Below are positions 55,964 to 64,000 of a stretch of DNA of 64,000 nucleotides, piece by piece. Origin of the DNA: Pseudoneurospora amorphoporcata (taxonomy: Eukaryota; Ascomycota; Sordariomycetes; Sordariales; Sordariaceae); the NCBI GenBank assembly GCA_033297205.1, contig MU859170.1, positions 23,501 through 87,500 on the forward strand. The letters are read 5' to 3'. The position numbers and the translations under genes are program-made. The stretch's first letter is position 1. Each line of letters begins with the position of its first letter. A model generated the notes under the pieces. That model was not told where the DNA came from. It saw only the letters and a program-made list of their open reading frames with translations, and made no database searches.

Positions 55964-57180
55964 CCTTGCAGCTGTTGATGAGAAGAAGCGGCAGCGGACC
56001 ACGTGGGAGCGAACAGAAGAAGCTGTGTTACTGTTGGGTCTAAGACTGAAGCTACTATGAATGGTGGCCGAAAAGACACGCAGTGATGGTGATGATGCTC
56101 GAGAAGAGTTGGCTAGCATTGAGGAGCTTCGTCGCCGCGTGAGGAGGAAATGATATCGAGATCCAAGTTTGTAGATATGAGGTGCCTGTGAAGCAGGTGT
56201 GCCGTGACCTCAGTGAGGGGGAAGGTACTTTTTTGCTTTTGGTTCCGATTGACGACGTCTGATAGGATAGGCGGGGAAGCTATCATCTACCTAGGAAGGT
56301 ACTAACATTATGCTCTACACTAAGCTCTTTGGAGCTTTAGAAGGTAAATAATCAGTTAGTCAGGCAAACCGGTGGGAAGGTCCCGTCCGTTGCGGGGAGC
56401 CCGGGGTTAGAGCGGCCATGGTTCATGGATGATGGATGGTTTGTTCGCAATGATATCGTGAAGCTTGACAGCAACATTTCGCATATTGCATTGCACATTG
56501 CCTTTTAACTGTTGTAGGTTAGTGTTGGTGAAAATGGTCATTATGAATCTCGCCACCAGGACAACCATATAGCTCGGCTTTTTTTTCTTTTTTTTTTTTC
56601 TTCTTCAGTCTTTACTAGAGGTAGGTTCGTAATTTTAAGCTCTCTTCAGCCTGAGTTGGCTGTGTTGTGTCACTGAAATCCCCCTGTTCACGTCCAACCC
56701 TGACCTTCATATCACCCAATCCGATGCTATGCATTACTCTTGCACCTTCAACCCTGGCACTTTCTCCTTTAAAGGTTTCCCACAAATGCACGGTAGCCTT
56801 GAATCAACCTGGTGACGGCACACAGAAAGGTGGGATTCGCCGGCGTTGCACCACTACCTCGTCTTTTTCTCTGCAATGCATCTTTGTAGTCCACGGCCAT
56901 TGGCCTATTTTGAATACGAAGCTAACAAAGATGGACGAAGAGACCATTTATATTTCACGATAACTTCAGCCCCTTTTGTTTGAAACGCTCTTCGCGGACC
57001 CATTCGGCAGCGCTTTTTCTAACTTTGGCGTGGACAAACAACCAAACAATGCTCGACCTCAAAAACCAGGGGCAGCATCGAAATCGCTTTCGCCCCCGTT
57101 TGAGATGAGACATGAATGTTCTCCCTGGGGTGTTGACTTGCATCACCTCAACACCGGGCCTTGTTTCTCTTGATCTTCTT

Positions 57181-57252
57181 TTGCCTCGCATCGCCTTGCC
57201 TCGCCTTGCCTTGCCTTGCCTTGCCTTGCCTTACCTTACCTTAGCCTTGCCG
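57181..57252. repeat. CCTTG/CCTTA pentamer tract
   Basis: About 70 bp of mostly CCTTG units with CCTCG and CCTTA variants. Intergenic. Confidence 0.8.
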
Positions 57253-60168
57253 AATAATGCCTACCTCATGAATGCAGTGTTGCTCAGGCCGAACCATTCG
57301 AGCTGTCTAAGCAGCCCTAGGCACCGGAGCCAGCAACTTCGAGAAATGCAACAAATGAAAGCTGAATGTGGACCCTAATCACTGTCGAGAAAGCCCGACT
57401 TGTGTGTGAGAACGAGCTGAATTTGTGTCGCCTTGGGACCTGACGGACTGCATCCGTTGGGCCAACAATCGAAGCGTCCAGGACTCCTAAAATGCCCCTT
57501 GGGGCCAATTTCAGAGAGTGGTCGTCCGAGAAAAAAGAAAAGAAAGTACCGGGAGGGAAACCAGGACAGGATTTTGATCCAGATGGGGAACTGCTGGAAG
57601 GTCAAAATCGGAAAAGTTCTGGGTGCGCAAAAGTAGCAGAGGGCCCGCAATTCAGAGTCTGCACAGGGCGACGACACGGCATGTTGAAGATGGCACGGAT
57701 GACACGCCAGGGACCCCGAACGGGTCGTTGTCAGAACCAATTGCCGACCGACCCGACGACAACCGGTCATACGTACTCAGTTATTGAGTTTGTCAGTTGT
57801 TCCTAGATCATTTTCAGAATTCAATGGTACACCGCTTCATATCGACAACCGACGTCCCAACTTAAACAATGAGATTGCAGGGCTGGGAGGTGAGATTTGC
57901 TGCAGGTGTTCTGTCGAATTTCAGTTGTCGACGACTTGCGGCGGGAATTGACCGGTACGTACCGCTGCGACGATACATACGGGCCAATCATAGCCCAGGA
58001 ACTAATCGTAGGAGGCTCCACCATTACACCCTCACTCCAGTCTGATCCCCCGCTGCCGTCAAGCCCATCAAGGATAGTGGCGCACTGTGTACCCTCTTCC
58101 GCCCTTTTCGTTGCTCTGCCTCGAGCCAGTCACCATGCACTCATCATCTATCCCATGCATCCTTCACCCCCAGAGGCCGGACTAGAATGAATTCATCAAG
58201 CTCATTTCAGACAATGGGATACAGCAACCAGCTGCTATGAAACGGCATTGCCCTCAAGTCCCGCTGGCTCTGCGATTAACTGATACTTCACTGCCAGGCT
58301 ACGACATCTCGCAACAACAGGCAACTGAAGGCAGCATGCTCATTGCTCAGAGGTACTCGGGCGCTTTTGTTGGTGAATCAAGGCCATGACCAACTCACCG
58401 AATGTCAACTGTCAAGGTTACCAATACCCAAGTCAGCCAGGCACTGCCTCTTCCACCGGCAGCAGGGTATCCAAAGGGAAGCCTGGATGGTACAAGGTGG
58501 GTTGCACGATTTCATGCTCTCAAGTCTTGGGCACATTATACTGGTTTGGCAAGGACACGAGAGGACACACACGAGAGACGGGAGCCCCGTGGCAGGCGGA
58601 CGCCAACCAACTGAAGGGAACCACAAACCCGAAACTCTGAAATGCCAGACCTACACGTGGAGTTCCCGTCGCTGTGCAGAGTTCACGGAGACACTGAACG
58701 ATACAGCCAAATATCGAAGGCCCTTCATTGCTGTGTTAATTCCAGGCCGAAATCCCATTTCCACAGCTGATCCAATCTTCCATACCAGAGGCCAGGTCAA
58801 TGACCATCATCCGGCAGCAACCTTCTCATCAACGGACCAGTCTGAACCTGCCAGGGTTTTCAAGGCAAATTAGACACCGGGCAATGAAATCAGGTTTCGA
58901 GTGTACGTGCATAGGAGATCCTTGCGCGCACCTCTGCCACCGTCCACGCCAGACAGCACAGTGCACAGACCTTCAACCAGATGATGGGAAATAACAACGA
59001 CGGCTGAATGCAAGTCTGTCTAATAAGGCTCGCGAAGAAGGTACACCATTCAGCGCAACTGGCTTCCGAATCTCGACACTTTAGTCCGAAAGCTCGTGAT
59101 GACCCAGACTAACAGTCCAAAGGCTTCCGGCACTTGTGTTTTCGTTTCGAGGTTGAATGTCCCGGACTTCGCAGATGGTGGCGCCCTTAGCGCTCAATTG
59201 CCAGCTTCCGCTCTGCTGCACTTTTGTAATCTCTTTCTTCCTTGACTGCTGCAGAGCATTTCTGTGAGGAAAAAGGCCGTGTGGAATGGGTTCCTGCTAA
59301 CGGGCAATTCAAGAGACTCAAGTCCTTTGCTATTCGAACAAGATAAACTTCACCAGCTAAACCATCTTTCAGGAGACCTTACATATACAATAGCTATAAA
59401 CCGCAAACCTCGACATCACCAGAACAACAGGTATGCCCATCCCCGCAACGCCGCAACTCGATCTACTGCTGGAGATCAGCCATGACCTCTCTCTGCCGGC
59501 CGCCCGGCGTTCATCTCACGCTCGCTTAAGAGGGTCTAGCAGCGGCACCTAACGTAGCGTGCTGTACTAAAATCACAAAGGACAGAGTAGAAGACCCTGA
59601 AAGCTTGGGCTGGTACCGTTGTCACACCTCCTGTCACTCTCGACTCTTTGACTCCCGATGCATAGCTGATGCCTGTGTTGTGTAACAGACACAGATGATC
59701 CAAATGGAAGCGCGAAAATGATGCAGGTAGGCGAAAAGTAGATGTATCTGTAGCCAATTCACAAAGTTTTCTCTAACACACGGACAAAAAAGACATGAGA
59801 ATGGGGTTGGTGACTATATCCACGGTACACTACGACACTGCCCTGACTGCTAGTCAGCTAGGCTGACACTGTAGTCCCTGAGACTACACTAGTTCATGGA
59901 CCCTGACTCGCTTGAAACAAACCATCCAGGAACAGTACCTGAGTACGCACCACCCCGGCTTTCACACAGGAGATCTGAATGTTTCAACAAAGCAGTTACA
60001 TGGGAAAGGCTTGAAAGTATACCCAGCAATGAAACCATGGGCTTTCTGATCTGTCAGTAAGTATTGATTGGGGATTCTTCAAAACACAACCATGAAACGT
60101 TGGCGATCACAAAACTTATGAAATAAGGTAGATGCCCCAACATCTGCAAGCCAAAACAGGATGAACAC

Positions 60169-60192
60169 CCCAAGCCCAAGCCCAAGCCCAAG
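60169..60192. repeat. CCCAAG hexamer repeat, four units
   Basis: Four perfect tandem CCCAAG units in the gene-poor region. Confidence 0.85.
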
Positions 60193-60918
60193 CGCCCAGG
60201 GGCATCAACCGAATCGAACCGAACGAAACCTTCGGCATCGCTGTTGCGTTTTACCCATCCTCGCCATTCAGTTGCCATCTACCTATGAACTATAATGCAG
60301 CGTATCAAGGTCACAGTGTTCCCCGCGTATATACCAAAAAAAAAAAAAATTGGGCGAGATTACAATAAAAGTGTCAAGTCACAAAAGCCTGGGCTGCCAG
60401 GGCATACGTTTACTGTACCGGGAGGGAAGATCATATGTTAGGTAGATCATGCTACCTTGACATTTGGGAAATGTGGTTCGGTTTAGTCAGCGCAGTGATC
60501 AGTGATCGCTCGGGAACCGAACGGGTGGGTAGGTAAGCGAGGACGACAAAGTGCAAAAGGGCCGAAGGGGTAGAAGCATGTTACGGACCACCGGTTGACA
60601 AAAAGGCCATGTGAGGAATTGAAGATCATGACAATTGTTTTGTGACCTTTTCAGCGCGATGATAAAGATGTCTCTGACTAGTTAGTGTACGTAGGTAAAA
60701 ACAGCAAAACACAATGAACGCACAAGAGCTCACTATGTCCCTCACCAAAGCTGTGGTACAAAGATCTCCACCACAGCCGCGCGGTAGTTAGCAAGCGAAA
60801 GAGGCAAAGAGACCGTTTTGAGTATTAGTCTAGACTCTAGCCGCCGAACGGTTGGCGCGCCAGCTTGTTTCTTTATTGCTACTCTCCAGCTAGGCTTGGA
60901 TGGGCACCTACGTCAGAA

Positions 60919-60964
60919 GGGGGGGGGGGGATTTTTTTTCCTTTTTTTTTTTTTTTTTCTTTTT
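60919..60964. repeat. adjacent G12 and T-rich homopolymer runs
   Basis: A run of 12 G is followed by A and then two T runs (8 and about 17 bases) separated by CC. It could be difficult to sequence or assemble correctly. Confidence 0.85.
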
Positions 60965-63900
60965 CGTTGGTGCTCTGTTAGACGCGATATAACGACCGTT
61001 TGGGCGTAGTTTTCGGAGTTGGTAGGAAGGTGAGCATGAAGCGAAAGTAGAGGCAGTGTTTGTAGACGATGATAACAGTGTTTATGTGTGAAAGATGAGA
61101 AGGGATTCCGGTGATATCCTCGGGCTGATTCCCGAGTTGTTTTTCTGCTTGAGTCGGTTCGGTCGGTCGTCGTCAACTACACTACCTGACCTTAATTCCT
61201 TGACGTTAGGGTCTTGTGGAAAGGGTGCAAAATGTGGAAGCGACCAAGTGAAAGTTTCGCGGGTTCGGGTTGACCACAGTTTGGGGCCGGGGGGCCCACA
61301 GGGGTAGCCCAATGATGATGGACGCTTGGACCTCCGCCGGATCGGCCCTGCTTTTTGTGGCGGGCCTCTCGTCTCCCGCCGTCCTGGGTAGAGGTATAAA
61401 GAGCTGAGCGGTAGCTTGAAATAAACCTAATTCTGGTTTAACCATGGACTCCTGGCCCGCGAAGGTAAGCTTCAGCATCTGATGTTTTCATCTGGCTCCG
61501 GGAGTGTTGAGTGGGATTTTTTTTGGGGGGAACGGAATCCCATTCGTGTGAATTTGGCGGTTCTTCTCCGGCCCCACTTTGATTTGTGGTTCCATGTTGG
61601 TGGACAGGCATGGAAGAGCCCCATGTCGTACTGTACCACTCATTTATGATTGTAACTGTCGGGTGTGCACGCCCCATGCCCGTTCTCAAGCTTATTTGAC
61701 TGACCAGATTAAGTTACTGCATTCCAGGTTCTAGATGAAAACGAAGACCGGAGTTGATGTTGACAACACGAAATCGATCATCTTCAAGAGCAAATGCGAG
61801 ATCCAAATGCATCTTGCTGCGCACCTACGTAGATTGAAGACTCGAGACCGTCACCTTCTTGCGTCCCTCTACCCCACCGCCGACTTGCGAAACCTTGTTG
61901 GTGCAGATCATCAAGAAGGCCGGGCGTTGGGGCCATCCAGGCTTGGGGGCTGCCAGGGCAGAGCCAAAATGATGATCATGATGGAAGCTTCAACTCAAGT
62001 TCCCCAAGTGACGACGAGAGCCTTCTGCTCCTTTAATTCTGCTACATCTATACCTGGTAGGTGGGAAGGAAAGAAAAAAACAAGAGAGATCTTTGCACAA
62101 CGGCGGGTTCTCAGATTCCCGCAACAAAGAGCGGCAAGACGCCATCTGCTTGGCGGTGTTCGGTTATATCAAAGCTCCAATAGGTGCCGGGCACACGAAC
62201 AACCTCCAATTAGTCGGGTCCCGGTTGCGCCGAGTTCGATTCATCTTGCGTAAAATTCGCAGTGTGCATAGCGATGCTCGTAGTCAGTAACCTTGTAGTG
62301 GTCCAAGGCACTCCCTACGTTGCGAGGCGCCGGGGTCTTTGCCCGCCCTATCGCACATTGCCGTGTGACGTGCATGTTTTCATCCTGCCTACAACGCCCG
62401 TCTCCTTTCTCAACAATCCCATGATAGTCGATTTCGAACTGTTCAGATTCCCAATGGAAGCTGCATAAAAGTTGTCGATAAGATCTCCTGGGAGTTGCGA
62501 AACTCATCGGCATTCTGATGGTTGTTCCGCACATCCAGCAGATCCGGCCGGGGTGAGCATGCGACGCCGATCTTGGGGAGATCTTCCTATGAAGGCAGAC
62601 CGTTTAATGACCGTTACTATGCCCAGAACACCATCGCTGGCTGGGGGGGAGAGTGAGCTGCCGTGAACGATGTTTACTTTGTACGCAGACAGCGACGATA
62701 TTCACAGACCGGTCTGCTCGTTCTCTTCGGTCGTCCTCAGCCTACCTCTTGCCGTGACCGAGTCACCCGCTCAGCGAGACTGGGGCTTCCTTGGAGGCCG
62801 AGTACTATGTGCTGGTAGGGGAGCGTACGTGGTGTATCACCATCACTGACAGATCTAGTCGATCTTGAAAGTTTCTTCCCGAGACCTGGCGTATAAAGCG
62901 AGTGAGCAGGCATGTTGGTACGGGGATTGGCGAAACTCACCATGTCGTTGACAACGAGGTAGGCACTTGGCCAGACGTTGTCGTTACAACTTGTACGGGC
63001 AACGACAAGAAGGATGAATGCCCGGCTCTGCCAAGCTGCCCGAATTTTGAAATCTCCAAGTACAGTGCACAGTGTCGAAAATCGGTGTCCCATGATTGGA
63101 TCATAGTGCAGATATAGTGGATCCTTGGCGGACACCAACTCGATTCTGAATGGTGGATGGGCGGATTCGCAGCAGAACAAGGGCGCACGCGGCAAGTCTG
63201 AGGTGACGACAAATCTACCTAGTAGGCTGGCGGCCCCTTGGGGCTCCTGCAAAGGGACCTGTCCGCTGCCCTGGGACCCGACTCCTAGGTAGGTAGTACC
63301 TTAAGTCGTCGCATCCATGCCTGCCCGCTGCCCGTCCGCCTCCAGCTTTCTTCCATTCTCTTTTCCCTCTAGCCCCAGGGCAGGGCAGGGCCACCCCCCC
63401 CACCCCTTCCCGTCCACTTCACGCTGGTGCACATCCACCCAACATCATCCTGGTTTTTCCTTCTCGACACTCCCACCTCTCTACCTCTCTACAACCTACC
63501 TTGCCTTCCCTGGGCCTTGTCTCTTTTGCCCGTGACAAGCTGAAGTGTATGATGGAACGAAGCTTCGCTTTACGCTTCCGCTTCTAACCTGGTCACACAT
63601 TTTGCTTCCCACTTCACTTCCACCGACTGACTGCCAGTCTTTCACCTCACCCACCCAGCCCAACCAACCAAGACTGAGTGTTTGGTCAAAGTCAACACCG
63701 GGCGCCCTTACTTCCCATCAAGTACGACGACGACCCTCTCTCTACTAGGCTGACTACCTACTGCCTTTCTTTCTCGGGGTGCACTACGCTCTCAAGTCAG
63801 CACTCGTGCTACTCTTTCACTTTTCCTCTCTCTAGAGGCTGGAGTCCGATCAGGTCCTCGACAATCGTGGACGGCCTCTGTTTTTCTCGCACGTCACTTC

Positions 63901-64000
63901 GGCTTCAGATCATCTAGGCCGCCACCCTGGCATCTCCCACCCCCAACGACTTGTTTCTTATCTCCAGTGGAGGACGGACTCAATCAACCAAGCATTCTTG

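Larger units (their letters stand above)
56120..64000. other. gene-poor region, about 7.9 kb
   Basis: No coding sequence I can support. Frames are short, unrelated to known families, and lack matching splice structure. The sequence is not strongly AT-rich and shows no obvious transposon. It contains a degenerate CCTTG/CCTTA pentamer tract, a CCCAAG repeat, homopolymer G and T runs, a possible TATA-like box with a short ATG exon near 61395-61464, and, from about 63300 to the end, pyrimidine-rich sequence like a promoter or 5' leader of a gene beyond the right edge. It may carry non-coding transcripts or distal regulatory DNA. Confidence 0.5.

Noticed and set aside
58343..58873. 176-codon plus-strand frame
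   Set aside because: All three plus-strand frames are open here over similar lengths, as expected by chance; no family match.
61735..62253. 172-codon plus-strand frame in the gene-poor region
   Set aside because: Composition changes along its length, no domain is visible and there is no supporting splice structure.

Overview
The window is nuclear DNA of a filamentous ascomycete. The genes carry many short introns (about 50-170 bp) with GTAAGT/GTGAGT/GTATGT-like donors, CTAAC-type branch points and TAG/CAG acceptors, and the proteins resemble those of Sordariomycetes. Placement near Sordariales is inference. About 56 kb of ordinary, gene-dense housekeeping sequence is flanked on the left by a decayed DNA transposon and on the right by about 7.9 kb with no gene I can support.

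Layout, left to right (strand): 0-2 kb, pogo/Fot-type transposase with two introns and one in-frame stop; 2-3.5 kb, gene-poor. 3.5-14.8 kb: NIP7 ribosome biogenesis factor (+), glutamate 5-kinase (-), ATP23 mitochondrial metalloprotease (+), Aurora kinase (-), TIP41 TOR/PP2A regulator (+), unrecognised disordered nuclear-type protein (-). 15.8-25.9 kb: FUN14 mitochondrial membrane protein (+), Xaa-Pro aminopeptidase (-), importin-13/Kap122-like karyopherin (+), mitochondrial Trp-tRNA synthetase (+). 26.3-34.9 kb: mitochondrial ribosomal protein uS10m (-), FCF2 pre-rRNA processing factor (-), CCAAT-binding factor subunit HAP5/HapE (+), exocyst SEC15 (-). 36.9-56.1 kb: Mei2-type RNA-binding protein (+), SUN-domain SLP1-like ER membrane protein with a long Asn tract (-), NRDE2 (-), CLC chloride channel/antiporter (+), aspartyl aminopeptidase (-). 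Two ribosome-assembly factors (NIP7, FCF2) and at least four mitochondrial proteins are present, but there is no gene cluster; neighbours look functionally independent.

Exon structures were worked out by hand from splice signals and frame continuity, with phases checked at each junction. I found no new defence, secretion or metabolic system. The observations most worth following are: three CCAATCA boxes upstream of the gene for a CCAAT-binding subunit; two aminopeptidases whose upstream in-frame ATGs add mitochondrial-type presequences; micro-exons in HAP5 (14 nt) and the Mei2-like gene (31 and 18 nt); a GC-AG intron in the Aurora gene; telomere-like ACCCTAACCCT motifs in four promoter regions; and a near-perfect 20-bp-arm inverted repeat upstream of the SLP1-like gene.
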